Positions 38,903-48,286 of a DNA stretch of 64,000 nt are shown here, one piece after another. Source of the DNA: J054 sp965221985 (lineage in GTDB: Bacteria; Pseudomonadota; Gammaproteobacteria; Steroidobacterales; GCA-2729495); NCBI GenBank assembly GCA_965221985.1, contig OZ244928.1, forward strand, positions 2,108,001 through 2,172,000, in the 5' to 3' direction. Below the pieces are notes generated by a model that saw nothing but the letters and a program-made list of their open reading frames with translations, was not told the DNA's origin and did not search any database. Each line of letters begins with the position of its first letter. The stretch's first letter is position 1. A program made the translations under genes and the position numbers.

Positions 38903-39226
38903 ATGCCAATCACGCTCACGGACCGAGCCGCTGACCATGTACGCCGATTCTTGGCTAAGGACACCGCGGGTCTCGGCCTGCGCATCGGCGTGAAAAAAAC
39001 TGGCTGTTCCGGTTTGGCTTATGTCGTTAATTATGCCGAAGAGATTTCACCGGATGACGAGGTTTTTGAACACGACGAAATAAAGGTCGTGGTTGACCGC
39101 GCCGCGCTCGAATTCATCGATGGTACCGAGGTTGACTATGTGCGCTCGGGATTGAACGAGGCTTTTAGTTTTCGCAATCCCAAGGCGGCTGGTGAGTGCG
39201 GTTGCGGGGAAAGTTTTAATGTCTAG
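38903..39226 (+). CDS. iscA: A-type Fe-S carrier protein (IscA)
   Basis: A 107-residue A-type carrier that delivers Fe-S clusters. The three ligand cysteines are in GVKKTGCSGLAYV (Cys35) and the C-terminal GECGCGES (CxC). It fits IscA by context and length; ErpA and SufA are close relatives. Confidence 0.9.
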   Translation: MPITLTDRAADHVRRFLAKDTAGLGLRIGVKKTGCSGLAYVVNYAEEISPDDEVFEHDEIKVVVDRAALEFIDGTEVDYVRSGLNEAFSFRNPKAAGECGCGESFNV

Positions 39227-39243
39227 ATTGTTTTGGAGTATTC

Positions 39244-39675
39244 ATGGCTAGTGAACGCACTTTTTCCATCGTAAAACCCGATGGCGTGGAAAAGAATTTG
39301 ATCGGTGAGGTTTACCGCCGTTTTGAGCAAGGCGGTCTAAGAATTGTCGCCGCGCGCATGCTGCATCTGAGCCGGGCGCAAGCCGAAGGTTTTTACGCCG
39401 TGCACAAAGAGCGTCCGTTCTTTAAGGATTTGGTGGACTATATGATTTCGGGTCCGGTGATGGTGCAAGTCTTGGAGGGCGAAAATGCCATCGCGAAGAA
39501 TCGCGAAATCATGGGCGCCACAAATCCGGCCGATGCGGCACGGGGCACGATCCGCGCTGATTTTGCTGCCAGCATCGAAGAAAACGTGGTGCACGGTTCC
39601 GATGCGCAAGACACAGCGCGCACGGAAATTGCCTACTTCTTCGGCGACGATGAAATCTGTCCTCGTACGCGTTGA
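39244..39675 (+). CDS. ndk: Nucleoside diphosphate kinase
   Basis: Balances NTP and dNTP pools by phosphate transfer. The 143-residue length is exact; the protein begins ERTFSIVKPDGV and has the active-site His in NVVHGSDA. It lies 17 bases after iscA. Confidence 0.97.
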   Translation: MASERTFSIVKPDGVEKNLIGEVYRRFEQGGLRIVAARMLHLSRAQAEGFYAVHKERPFFKDLVDYMISGPVMVQVLEGENAIAKNREIMGATNPADAARGTIRADFAASIEENVVHGSDAQDTARTEIAYFFGDDEICPRTR

Positions 39676-39680
39676 TTGCG

Positions 39681-40775
39681 ATGGCTAGTGTCGCGGAAAA
39701 TCTGTTGGGTCTGTCACGCAGTTCCTTGGAACAGGTTTTCGTGGACATGGGTGAGAAGCCTTTTCGTGCTCGGCAATTGATGCGCTGGGTCTACGGCCGA
39801 TCAGTGTTGCGGCCGGCGGAAATGACGGACCTCAGCTTGGCATTGCGTGAGCGCTTGGGAAGTCGTGACTATTTCAGTCTACCCAAAGTAATGCTGCGTC
39901 AAACCGCCCGTGATGGCGTCGTCAAGTGGCAGCTGGATGCGGGCCGTTCACAAGCCATAGAGACGGTTTTTATCCCTGAGGAGGACCGCGGCACCTTGTG
40001 CGTGTCTTCGCAAGTTGGCTGCGCACTGGATTGCAGCTTTTGCGCGACTGGAGCACAGGGCTTCAATCGCAATCTCAGCGCCGCCGAGATCATCGGGCAA
40101 GTCGTGCTGGCACGCGACGAATTGTCCGGGGCAGGGGAGTCACCCGTGACGAATGTTGTCTTCATGGGCATGGGCGAGCCCCTGGCCAATTTTCGAAATC
40201 TGGTCGAGGCGGTCAATGTTCTAACTGATGATCATGGTTTCGGCTTGTCGAGACGTCGCGTCACAGTCAGCACCTCCGGTTTAGTGCCGCAGATTTTGCG
40301 CTTGAGTGAGTGCGTGAACGTAGCCTTGGCCGTATCCTTGCACGCCCCAGATGACAATTTGCGGAATAGTTTGGTGCCCATTAACCACCAGCATCCCATT
40401 GGCGAGTTGTTGCGCGCCTGCTGGGACTACGCTGAGAAGACCAATATTCGCGACATTACCTTTGAATACGTCATGTTGGCCGGGGTTAACGATACCGTTG
40501 ACCATGCGCGTCGCTTGGTTCGTTTGCTACGGGGCCGGCCCGCGAAAGTGAATTTGATTCCGTTCAACGCTTTTCCGGGTAGTGCCTTCAAGCGTTCAGC
40601 GCCGCAGGTCATCGATAGTTTTCGTCGCGTGCTGATGGATGCCAAGATAATGACCATCACCCGGCGCACTCGCGGTGATGATATAGATGCCGCTTGCGGT
40701 CAGCTCGCGGGACAGGTTAACAATTTGGTCCGCGCGCCCCTCGGCCGCAAACATAGCGAGGGAAAATTGCAATGA
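39681..40775 (+). CDS. rlmN: 23S rRNA (A2503-C2) and tRNA (A37-C2) methyltransferase
   Basis: A radical-SAM methyltransferase of 364 residues. It has CALDCSFC (CxxxCxxC cluster motif), MGMGEPL, STSGLVPQI, and the second catalytic Cys in DDIDAACGQLAG. The ATG at 39681 is 5 bases past the ndk stop; the upstream TTG (39672) overlaps ndk. It overlaps pilF by 4 bases. Confidence 0.96.
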   Translation: MASVAENLLGLSRSSLEQVFVDMGEKPFRARQLMRWVYGRSVLRPAEMTDLSLALRERLGSRDYFSLPKVMLRQTARDGVVKWQLDAGRSQAIETVFIPEEDRGTLCVSSQVGCALDCSFCATGAQGFNRNLSAAEIIGQVVLARDELSGAGESPVTNVVFMGMGEPLANFRNLVEAVNVLTDDHGFGLSRRRVTVSTSGLVPQILRLSECVNVALAVSLHAPDDNLRNSLVPINHQHPIGELLRACWDYAEKTNIRDITFEYVMLAGVNDTVDHARRLVRLLRGRPAKVNLIPFNAFPGSAFKRSAPQVIDSFRRVLMDAKIMTITRRTRGDDIDAACGQLAGQVNNLVRAPLGRKHSEGKLQ

Positions 40776-41548
40776 AGTGGCAAAATTTGCTGGTACTTTA
40801 TTTTATTTTGTTCATATCAGCCTGCATTACAGAGCGGTCGGGAGTGGCCTTGCCTGAGCCTTCCGTGAAGGAAGCCGCACAGATCAACCTGGAGATGGGT
40901 TATCGCTATTTGCTTCAGGATGACTTGAAGGCTGCACAAACGAAACTTGAAAAGGCCCTGGAACAAAATCCCCGCTTGGTGAATGCGCATACGACCCTGG
41001 CCTTGGTGTACGAGCGGCTCGAGGATCAAGCGGCTGCCGAGACTCACTACAAGCGCGCAGTACAAATTGCCTCGCGTGACCCTGATGCGCTAAATAGCTA
41101 TGCCAGTTATCTCTGCCGCAGCAAGGGGCGCCGCGCCGAAGGACTGGAGTATTTTGACCGGGCCATGAAGGTGCCCCAGTCAGTTAAGCATTCGAATAAG
41201 GCCATGCTCAGTACCAATGCTGGAATCTGCGCCAAGGCTACGGATTTGGTGCGTGCCGAGAATTACCTGCGCACCGCCTTGCGACTTGATGCCAGTTATC
41301 ACGAAGCACTGGTACAAATGGCGGATGTCGCTTATCGCCGCGAAAACCATTTGCAAGCTCGTGCATTCATCGAGCGTTATCTGACCGCGACGCAAGCCTC
41401 GGCACCCGCCCTGTGGCTGGCGGTGCGCATCGAGCAAGCGCTGGGTGATACGCGCGCGGCGGCACAATATGCACAGCGATTGCGTCAGGATTTCCCGCAA
41501 TCGGCACAGACTCAGCAGTTGCTGCAACAAGAACGCAATGCCGGATAG
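40772..41548 (+). CDS. pilF: Type IV pilus biogenesis lipoprotein PilF/PilW
   Basis: PilF is the pilotin that brings PilQ to the outer membrane. The 258-residue protein has a lipoprotein signal (LVLYFILFISAC, lipobox Cys near 18) and about six TPR helical pairs (NAHTTLALVYERLEDQ, AENYLRTALRLDASY). It connects to the pilT/pilU genes at 11.6-13.8 kb. Confidence 0.92.
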   Translation: MKWQNLLVLYFILFISACITERSGVALPEPSVKEAAQINLEMGYRYLLQDDLKAAQTKLEKALEQNPRLVNAHTTLALVYERLEDQAAAETHYKRAVQIASRDPDALNSYASYLCRSKGRRAEGLEYFDRAMKVPQSVKHSNKAMLSTNAGICAKATDLVRAENYLRTALRLDASYHEALVQMADVAYRRENHLQARAFIERYLTATQASAPALWLAVRIEQALGDTRAAAQYAQRLRQDFPQSAQTQQLLQQERNAG

Positions 41549-42458
41549 CGAGAGCAGCGGCGAGTTTTCATCTGCTCAGGATGAGGCCAGCGTCGGTGAA
41601 ATGTTGCGCGGCGCTCGAAAGCAGCGCGGGCTCAGTCTCGAGCAGCTTGCCGAGAACCTGCATTTTGACGAACAAATCCTCGCCGCCTTAGAGAATGATG
41701 ATTTCGGGCGGCTCGGGGCGCCCGTCTTCGTGCGCGGACATCTGAAAATCTGCGCGCGGCAGCTTGAGCTCGACCCAGACGCCATCTTGCAGGCCTATGA
41801 TTCCCAGCATGTCGAGCTGAGCGATTCACCGTCCCTTGAAGGTCCGACTCGGCTGGCGCCGGTCACCATCAACTTACTGCCCTGGGTGACCGGGCTAGTC
41901 GGTATCGGTTTGGGGATTGGCTTATTGGTCTACCTGTTGCAAGGCGAGGATTCCACGAGCATGGGCGTGGCGGACATGTCTCCTGGGTTTGCCGCGGAGT
42001 TCCCCGAGGATGCGGCCGGCATGGTGGATTCTCCCGCGGAGCAACGGCTTGCGGACCCCCCGCAGCCAGAGCTCGCAGCATCCACGGCACAAGCCGTATC
42101 CGACCCAGTCCCGGCAATCCGGCCCGCTGAAAACGATGCGGCTCCGAGGGCCGCGCCAGCGCCGGCGCCGGTCGAGCCAGTCGCTGCGGATGAGGCATCC
42201 GCGCGTTTGAATGAAAAACAACGACTCAGCCTAAGCTTTCGGGGTGAGGCCTGGGTGGAAATTTCCGATCGCGAGAAACGTTTACTGTTCGGATTGCAGC
42301 GGGCCGGGGCGCGACGCGAATTAGTTGGCGAGCCCCCGTTTAAGTTGGTCCTGGGTAATTCCCAGGTGGTCGAATTGTACTTGAACGACGAGCCCTATGA
42401 CTTGCCAGCCGGAAGCACTCGGGGCAAAGTGGCCCGTTTCTCCATCGACCCTCGATAA
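41538..42458 (+). CDS. rodZ: Cell-shape protein RodZ (HTH and DUF4115)
   Basis: RodZ links MreB to the elongation machinery. The 306-residue protein has an N-terminal HTH (GEMLRGARKQRGLSLEQLA), a single membrane helix (INLLPWVTGLVGIGLGIGLLVYLL, about 115-135), a Pro/Ala-rich periplasmic linker and a C-terminal DUF4115 beta domain. The ATG overlaps the pilF stop by 11 bases. In many relatives ispG follows; here hisS follows directly. Confidence 0.92.
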   Translation: MPDSESSGEFSSAQDEASVGEMLRGARKQRGLSLEQLAENLHFDEQILAALENDDFGRLGAPVFVRGHLKICARQLELDPDAILQAYDSQHVELSDSPSLEGPTRLAPVTINLLPWVTGLVGIGLGIGLLVYLLQGEDSTSMGVADMSPGFAAEFPEDAAGMVDSPAEQRLADPPQPELAASTAQAVSDPVPAIRPAENDAAPRAAPAPAPVEPVAADEASARLNEKQRLSLSFRGEAWVEISDREKRLLFGLQRAGARRELVGEPPFKLVLGNSQVVELYLNDEPYDLPAGSTRGKVARFSIDPR

Positions 42459-42471
42459 GCCAACCGAAGCC

Positions 42472-43755
42472 ATGACTGAGCAGATTTCACCGATTCGCGG
42501 CATGGCCGACTTGCTACCTGCTGACAGTGGCACTTGGCAATTCATTGAATCACAGCTTAGGAACTTGCTGAACGCCTACGGCTATCGGGAGCTGCGTGTG
42601 CCGATGCTGGAGCGCACGGAGTTATTCAAGCGATCCATCGGTGAGGTGACTGACATCGTCGAGAAGGAGATGTATAGCTTCGATGATCGCAGCGGCAATA
42701 ATTTAAGCCTGCGGCCTGAGGCGACGGCCAGCATTGTTCGAGCCGGCATTAGTAATGGACTCTTGCATAACCAGCGCCAGAAACTTTGGCTGACCGGTCC
42801 GATGTTTCGTTACGAGAAACCCCAGAAAGGACGCTATCGGCAGTTCTATCAGTTTGACGTTGAAGCCCTCGGCTTTCCCGGTCCCGATATTGATGCAGAG
42901 CTACTGATCATCACCCACAAGATGTGGCAAATTCTGGGCATCGAGTCTGTCAGCCTGGAACTCAATTCCCTGGGTACGCCCGAATCGCGAGGCCGTTATC
43001 GTGACGTCCTGCGCGAATTTTTTGAGGCTCACAGGGACCAGTTGGATGCTGACAGCTTGAATCGGCTCAGCCGTAATCCATTGCGTATTCTAGACAGTAA
43101 GAATCCTGAGATGCGTGCATTGCTGGATTCGGCGCCGGTGATTACCGATCACTTGGATACGGAATCTGCTGAACATTTCGCTCGGCTGCGTGAACTGCTA
43201 AGCGATGCGGATATCAGCTATCGCTTGAATCCACGCTTGGTTCGGGGTCTGGATTACTACAGTCGGACGGTATTTGAATGGGTCACGGACCAACTCGGTG
43301 CGCAGAGCGCTGTTTGCTCCGGCGGCCGGTATGATGGCCTGGTGGAGCAGCTCGGCGGTAAGCCGACGCCTGCCATTGGCTGGGCGGCGGGCCTGGAGCG
43401 CTTGGTGGAGCTTTATCGCCTGTCTGGTGGCAAATCCGCGGAGCAAGCCCCGCACATTTACCTGGTGGCCGCGGGGTCTGATGTGCAAAGATCCGCGTTT
43501 CGGCTGGCTGAACAGCTACGATCCGCGCTGCCGAGTTTGAGACTAGAAATGAATTGCGGCGGCGGAAGCTTTAAATCGCAAATGAAACGCGCGGACAGGG
43601 CGGGGGCCACCTATGCCTTGATCTTGGGTGAGGCGGAAGTTGCGGCTGAGAACGCTGGCATAAAATCTTTGCGTACCGATGGCGAGCAAACGACCCTTGG
43701 CTGGAATGAACTACCGGCATACTTGGGTGGCTTGCTAGATGGCGAGACTGGCTAG
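42472..43755 (+). CDS. hisS: Histidyl-tRNA synthetase
   Basis: A 427-residue class II synthetase: motif 1/2 region LRPEATASIVRAG, FRYEKPQKGRYRQFYQFDVE, the His-specific RGLDYYSRTVFEW and GGRYDGLVE, GWAAGLERL (motif 3) and a C-terminal anticodon-binding domain. The ATG at 42472 gives the normal MTEQISPIRGMAD start; an upstream frame overlaps rodZ. Confidence 0.97.
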   Translation: MTEQISPIRGMADLLPADSGTWQFIESQLRNLLNAYGYRELRVPMLERTELFKRSIGEVTDIVEKEMYSFDDRSGNNLSLRPEATASIVRAGISNGLLHNQRQKLWLTGPMFRYEKPQKGRYRQFYQFDVEALGFPGPDIDAELLIITHKMWQILGIESVSLELNSLGTPESRGRYRDVLREFFEAHRDQLDADSLNRLSRNPLRILDSKNPEMRALLDSAPVITDHLDTESAEHFARLRELLSDADISYRLNPRLVRGLDYYSRTVFEWVTDQLGAQSAVCSGGRYDGLVEQLGGKPTPAIGWAAGLERLVELYRLSGGKSAEQAPHIYLVAAGSDVQRSAFRLAEQLRSALPSLRLEMNCGGGSFKSQMKRADRAGATYALILGEAEVAAENAGIKSLRTDGEQTTLGWNELPAYLGGLLDGETG

Positions 43756-43795
43756 CTCAAGTAAGCCAACTACAGAATCAGATTAAGGAAATGCA

Positions 43796-44476
43796 GTGGA
43801 CGAGCTCTTAACGGACGAACAACAAGCGGAAAGAGTCAAGAAATGGCTTAGCGAATATGGCGCGGCATTACTGCTTGGGCTATTACTTGGTCTAGGCGTC
43901 TTGTTTGGTTGGAACCAGTGGCAAAAATATCAAGCGCAGCAAACCAGCAATGCTTCGGAGACCTATGAACAGCTTATAGAAGCGCTACGCTCACAGCAGC
44001 CAGAACGTGCCGTCGAATTGGAGGGGGAACTAGCCGGCGATTTTTCCGGTTCGCCTTATTTAGATCAAGCGCGGTTCTTGTTGGCTAGGTCCTATCTAGA
44101 CCGAAACGAAGGCGAAAAATCTGCGGATTATCTTGAGCGGATCATCGCCGAACCTAGCTCCAGTCCCATGGAGAGAATCGCGCGGCTTAGGCTGGCTCGA
44201 GTGAGATTGCACCAAGAAAACTATGCTGATGCCTTGGCGGTGTTGAATGACATTGACGAAAATTCGGCCTTTGGTCCTCAGTTTCATGAAATCCGAGGAG
44301 ACATTTACGCGGCAATGGATCAGCCCGAAGATGCCCACCGGGAATATTTAACGGCCATGGGCGCCGTTGAACTGGGCGTCATCGACCGGGCTTTCGTGCA
44401 AGCCAAGCTTGATGCCTTGGGCATCGTTCCCGTGACGGCGGTCACGGAAGACTCGGTTCCTGCGGCAAGCGAGTAG
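43796..44476 (+). CDS. yfgM: Ancillary SecYEG translocon subunit / periplasmic chaperone-linked YfgM
   Basis: The 226-residue protein has a short cytosolic N-terminus, one membrane helix (AALLLGLLLGLGVLFGWNQW, about 23-42) and TPR-like periplasmic repeats. YfgM binds SecYEG and PpiD in E. coli. GTG start with AAGGAA 5 bases upstream. It keeps the conserved hisS-yfgM-bamB-der order. Confidence 0.9.
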   Translation: MDELLTDEQQAERVKKWLSEYGAALLLGLLLGLGVLFGWNQWQKYQAQQTSNASETYEQLIEALRSQQPERAVELEGELAGDFSGSPYLDQARFLLARSYLDRNEGEKSADYLERIIAEPSSSPMERIARLRLARVRLHQENYADALAVLNDIDENSAFGPQFHEIRGDIYAAMDQPEDAHREYLTAMGAVELGVIDRAFVQAKLDALGIVPVTAVTEDSVPAASE

Positions 44477-44482
44477 CGGCGT

Positions 44483-45652
44483 ATGAGTTTCTGCTGCCGA
44501 CCGAGGTCTATTGCCTTGCTGCTGCTCGCTTCGCTGAGTCTGCAAAGCTGCGGTATGTTCAGTGGGGATGAAGAAGTCGATCCCCCGGCTGAGTTGCTTA
44601 AGTTTGAACCTAGCCTGCGGATTCAAAAACTTTGGAGCGCGGGTATCGGTGCAGACAGTGAAGGCTTGCGCCTTGCCTTGTCACCGGCGGCCGACGGCTC
44701 CCGCGTTTATGCAGCGGCCCACGACGGTCGCGTGGCCGCGTTTGAAGCGGAGAGCGGTAAGCGCTTGTGGGCTAGCAAGACGAAGTTGCCCTTGGCCGCC
44801 GGGCCTGCAGTGGACGGCGAGCGCGTCGTGGTGGGTTCCAGCGACGGTGATGTTATTGCCCTCGACGCAGACGATGGCGCGGAGTTATGGCGTGTTCAAG
44901 TATCTAGTGAGGTACTCGCAGCACCGGCACTAACACCGAGCCTGGTATTGGTTAGAACCGTGGACGGTAAGCTGCTGGCCTTGGGCGTGGAAGATGGCCG
45001 TCAGGTCTGGTTCGCTCAGCAGAGCGTGCCGCGTTTATCGGTGCGCGGAACGGGCGCCCCGGTTGCGGTCGGCAATTTGGTGATTGCCGGATTCGACAAC
45101 GGCAAGCTTGCGGCCTACGAGCTGAGCGATGGATCACCGGTGTGGGAAGTATTGATCAATCCACCCAGTGGGCGCACGGAAGTGGACCGTCTGGCCGATC
45201 TCAACGCCACTGTCAGCGTCGTCGGTGATGATGTCTATGCCGCGGCTTACCAAGGCCGCGTTTCGGCGTTGGCGCGGGAGTCTGGCGAGGGTCTGTGGGT
45301 AAAAGAGATTTCCAGCCACAGCGGTGTGGGTACGGACTTCATCAACGTCTATGTGACAGATGACAAGAGTGAGATTCACGCCTTGGCACGCCGCTCAGGC
45401 CGGGAGATGTGGCAGGCGGCAAATTTACGTAATCGTGATGCGACGGGTCCGGCGGTGGTCGGCAATTCCGTCGTGGTTGGTGATTTTGAGGGCTATGTGC
45501 ATTGGTTTAGCGCGAGCACGGGAAAGCTGCAGGCGCGAGTGCGTGCCGGTGGCGCGCATATTACCTCTGCGCCGATGGTTTTTAGTGGCATTGTTTACGT
45601 CTTGACGGATGCCGGAAAACTCTATGCCTTTCGGGAACGTCCCACCGAATAG
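44483..45652 (+). CDS. bamB: Outer-membrane assembly lipoprotein BamB
   Basis: BamB is a beta-propeller partner of BamA. The 389-residue protein has a lipoprotein signal (LLLASLSLQSC, lipobox Cys near residue 23) and eight PQQ-type blade repeats (for example GRVAAFEAESGKRLWA, GDVIALDADDGAELWR). Its stop and the der start are in the same frame, 12 bases apart. Confidence 0.95.
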   Translation: MSFCCRPRSIALLLLASLSLQSCGMFSGDEEVDPPAELLKFEPSLRIQKLWSAGIGADSEGLRLALSPAADGSRVYAAAHDGRVAAFEAESGKRLWASKTKLPLAAGPAVDGERVVVGSSDGDVIALDADDGAELWRVQVSSEVLAAPALTPSLVLVRTVDGKLLALGVEDGRQVWFAQQSVPRLSVRGTGAPVAVGNLVIAGFDNGKLAAYELSDGSPVWEVLINPPSGRTEVDRLADLNATVSVVGDDVYAAAYQGRVSALARESGEGLWVKEISSHSGVGTDFINVYVTDDKSEIHALARRSGREMWQAANLRNRDATGPAVVGNSVVVGDFEGYVHWFSASTGKLQARVRAGGAHITSAPMVFSGIVYVLTDAGKLYAFRERPTE

Positions 45653-45664
45653 AAGGGGTTTACC

Positions 45665-47059
45665 CTGTTACCTGTAATCGCCTTAGTGGGCCGGCCAAAT
45701 GTTGGCAAGTCCACCTTGTTCAACGCTTTGACCGGTACCCGCGATGCGCTGGTTGCCGATTACCCCGGTCTAACGCGTGACCGAATCTACGGCTATGCAA
45801 GGGCCGCTGATCACAATACTGCGATTGTCGTGGATACCGGTGGCATTACTGGCAAACGTGCAGACCTAGACGAGCAATTGGCGCAGCAAGTCAGCCTAGC
45901 CATCGATGAAGCACAGCTAGTTCTGCTCTTGGTTGACGGGCGCGATGGTTGTACGCCGCAAGATGAATCGGTCGCAGCGTTGATTCGTCGTAGCGGCAAG
46001 CCTGTAATCCTGGTCGTCAATAAGTCGGAAGGGCAGAGCAGCGATACGGCAGTTGCCGATTTTCATAGCCTTGGCTTCGCCGATCCCGTCGCGATTTCAG
46101 CCGAACGCGGTGATGGCGTCAGTGCCTTGTTGGCGCGCTCCTTATCCCTATGTGGGGTGGAAAGTACGGCGGAAGTAACCGATGCCTTATCAGAGGGCAC
46201 GCGCATCGCTGTGGTGGGCCGTCCCAATGTAGGTAAGTCCACCCTAATTAATCGTTACTTAGGTGAAGAACGCTTAGTGACCCAGGATCAGGCTGGCACC
46301 ACCCGTGACAGCGTGGCCATCGCATTTGCATTCAATGATCGGCCCTTTGTGCTGGTCGATACCGCAGGCATTCGCCGCCGGGCGCGCACGGCCGCGGGTA
46401 TTGAAAAATTCAGCGTGGTGAAATCTTTGCAGGCCATCGAAGATGCGGATGCTGTGATTGTCTTGGTGGATGCTCGCGAAGGCATTACCGAACAGGACGT
46501 TTCTTTGATTGGCCTCATCTTGGAGCGAGGCTGTGCCTTGACCATTGGTATCAATAAATGGGATGGCCTGACCAAGGATCAGCGCGAGCAAGTACGCCGC
46601 GAGTATGATCGTCGCTTACCTTTTTTGAACTTTGTGACGGTTCATTCGGTGTCGGCGAAGCACGGCAGCAATATCTTCGATCTACTCAAGAGCGCTGCGG
46701 CTGCCGCCGTGGCCACGATGCGTGATTTGCCGACACCGCGGTTGAACGAGGTGTTGAGCGCGGCCGTCTCGGCGCATCCACCGCCAATCGTTAGTCGATC
46801 CCGGATCAAGCTCAGCTATGCTCATCAGGGCGGCAAGCGTCCGCCACTGATTATTGTGCACGGCAATCAGACGGCTAAGCTCCCGGCCAGTTACCGGCGC
46901 TATCTGATTGGCCGGTTTCGCAAGGCATTTCGTTTAAAGGGAACACCCATTCGGCTTGAATTGCGCACTGGGAAGAATCCGTATGCGGGCCGGCGCAATC
47001 GTCTGACGCCCCGTCAGATTCGTCGCCGCTCCCGCGTGCGCCGGCGGGATAAGCGCTGA
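45665..47059 (+). CDS. der: Ribosome-associated GTPase Der (EngA), likely CTG start
   Basis: Der has two tandem GTPase domains and a KH-like domain, and is needed for 50S assembly. G1 motifs GRPNVGKSTL occur at about residues 10 and 185, with DTGGI/DTAGI (G3) and NKSE/NKWD (G4). The homologous N-terminus is xPVIALVGRPNVGKST. In this sequence the frame opens after the bamB TAG (45650-45652) and contains only CTG at 45665 before GTG at 45686. CTG gives LLPVIALVG, with AAGGGG (45653-45658) 6 bases upstream; GTG would remove the first beta strand. The total is 464 residues from CTG. Confidence 0.93.
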   Translation: MLPVIALVGRPNVGKSTLFNALTGTRDALVADYPGLTRDRIYGYARAADHNTAIVVDTGGITGKRADLDEQLAQQVSLAIDEAQLVLLLVDGRDGCTPQDESVAALIRRSGKPVILVVNKSEGQSSDTAVADFHSLGFADPVAISAERGDGVSALLARSLSLCGVESTAEVTDALSEGTRIAVVGRPNVGKSTLINRYLGEERLVTQDQAGTTRDSVAIAFAFNDRPFVLVDTAGIRRRARTAAGIEKFSVVKSLQAIEDADAVIVLVDAREGITEQDVSLIGLILERGCALTIGINKWDGLTKDQREQVRREYDRRLPFLNFVTVHSVSAKHGSNIFDLLKSAAAAAVATMRDLPTPRLNEVLSAAVSAHPPPIVSRSRIKLSYAHQGGKRPPLIIVHGNQTAKLPASYRRYLIGRFRKAFRLKGTPIRLELRTGKNPYAGRRNRLTPRQIRRRSRVRRRDKR

Positions 47060-47158
47060 TATCAGCCGGCCCGAACATATCGATATAACGATAAGCTTGC
47101 TCCTGGCCGGCGCGGAAAGCTCATACTTCTCCCAGGCAGTAAAAAGGCGCGACGCAGG

Positions 47159-48286
47159 ATGCCAGCTACCCAGTACTTCCAATATCCCGGCCCGTTCGAA
47201 ATGCGTAGGGGTGGTGAGCTAGACCGTCCCAGCTTGGCTTACGAGACCTGGGGTGAACTGAATGCCGACCGGGATAATGCCGTGTTGGTGTTCACCGGCC
47301 TATCGCCCTCGGCTCACGTGGCGTCCTCGCCCGAGGATCCCGCGCCCGGCTGGTGGGAACAAGTTGTGGGTCCTTCGCGGCCCATCGATACGCGTCGATA
47401 CTTTGTCATCTGCGTTAACTCATTGGGCAGCTGCTTTGGATCCACGGGGCCGGCCTCCGTCAATCCGGCCACGGGGAAGCCTTATGGTTTGGATTTTCCA
47501 GTACTAAGCCTCGAGGACATTGCAGCCACGGCCAAAGCCGTGCTGGATCATTTAGAGCTCGACAATTTACACAGCGTGATCGGTCCTTCCATGGGCGGGA
47601 TGACGGCCCTGGCCTTCGCCGCGCTCTATCCTGGTTTAAGCCGGAGTCTGGTGCTCATTTCTTGTGCGGCGCGGTCAGCGCCCTTTGCCACGGCTCTGCG
47701 TTCGCTACAGCGTGAAATGATCCGCAAGGATCCCGCTTGGCAGGCTGGTCAGTACGCCCCCGATGCTGGACCCATTAGCGGTATGCGGCTGGCACGCAAG
47801 TTGGGGATGATCACTTATCGTTCCGCGCAAGAGTGGGAACAGCGCTTTGGCCGCGAGCGAATCGCCGCCGAGCACGAATCGGGCGATGGTTTTGCCATGG
47901 ATTTCTCCGTGGAGTCTTATCTCGAGCACCATGCGCAGAAGTTCACCGGACAGTTTGATGCCAACGCTTATCTGTATTTATCTCGCGCGTCAGATTTATT
48001 CGATTTGGCTGAACATGGCGGATCCATTGTTGCCGCTTTGCGCAAGCTCGTCGTCGATCGGGTCTTGGTCATCGGTGTTAGCACGGATTTTCTATTTCCG
48101 TTGCAGCAGCAACAGGAGCTAACCAGCGCGCTGATTGCCGCCGGCCAGCCGGCGAGTTTGATCGCCCTGGATTCGATTCAGGGTCACGATTCTTTCTTGG
48201 TGGATATGGATCGATTCCGGCCGGTTCTATGCGAATTCTACGCCGGTGACTGGCAGGCGCTAAACGCACGTTATTCAGTCCTTTGA
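47159..48286 (+). CDS. metX: MetX-type (homo)serine O-acyltransferase
   Basis: This alpha/beta hydrolase acylates homoserine in methionine synthesis (or, in some gammaproteobacteria, serine in cysteine synthesis). The 375-residue protein has the nucleophile elbow GPSMGGMTA (Ser144), TDFLFPLQQQ (Asp) and GHDSFLVD (His). The acyl donor (acetyl- or succinyl-CoA) and acceptor cannot be told by eye. No metW follows, although metX-metW is a common pair. It starts 99 bases after der. Confidence 0.9.
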   Translation: MPATQYFQYPGPFEMRRGGELDRPSLAYETWGELNADRDNAVLVFTGLSPSAHVASSPEDPAPGWWEQVVGPSRPIDTRRYFVICVNSLGSCFGSTGPASVNPATGKPYGLDFPVLSLEDIAATAKAVLDHLELDNLHSVIGPSMGGMTALAFAALYPGLSRSLVLISCAARSAPFATALRSLQREMIRKDPAWQAGQYAPDAGPISGMRLARKLGMITYRSAQEWEQRFGRERIAAEHESGDGFAMDFSVESYLEHHAQKFTGQFDANAYLYLSRASDLFDLAEHGGSIVAALRKLVVDRVLVIGVSTDFLFPLQQQQELTSALIAAGQPASLIALDSIQGHDSFLVDMDRFRPVLCEFYAGDWQALNARYSVL

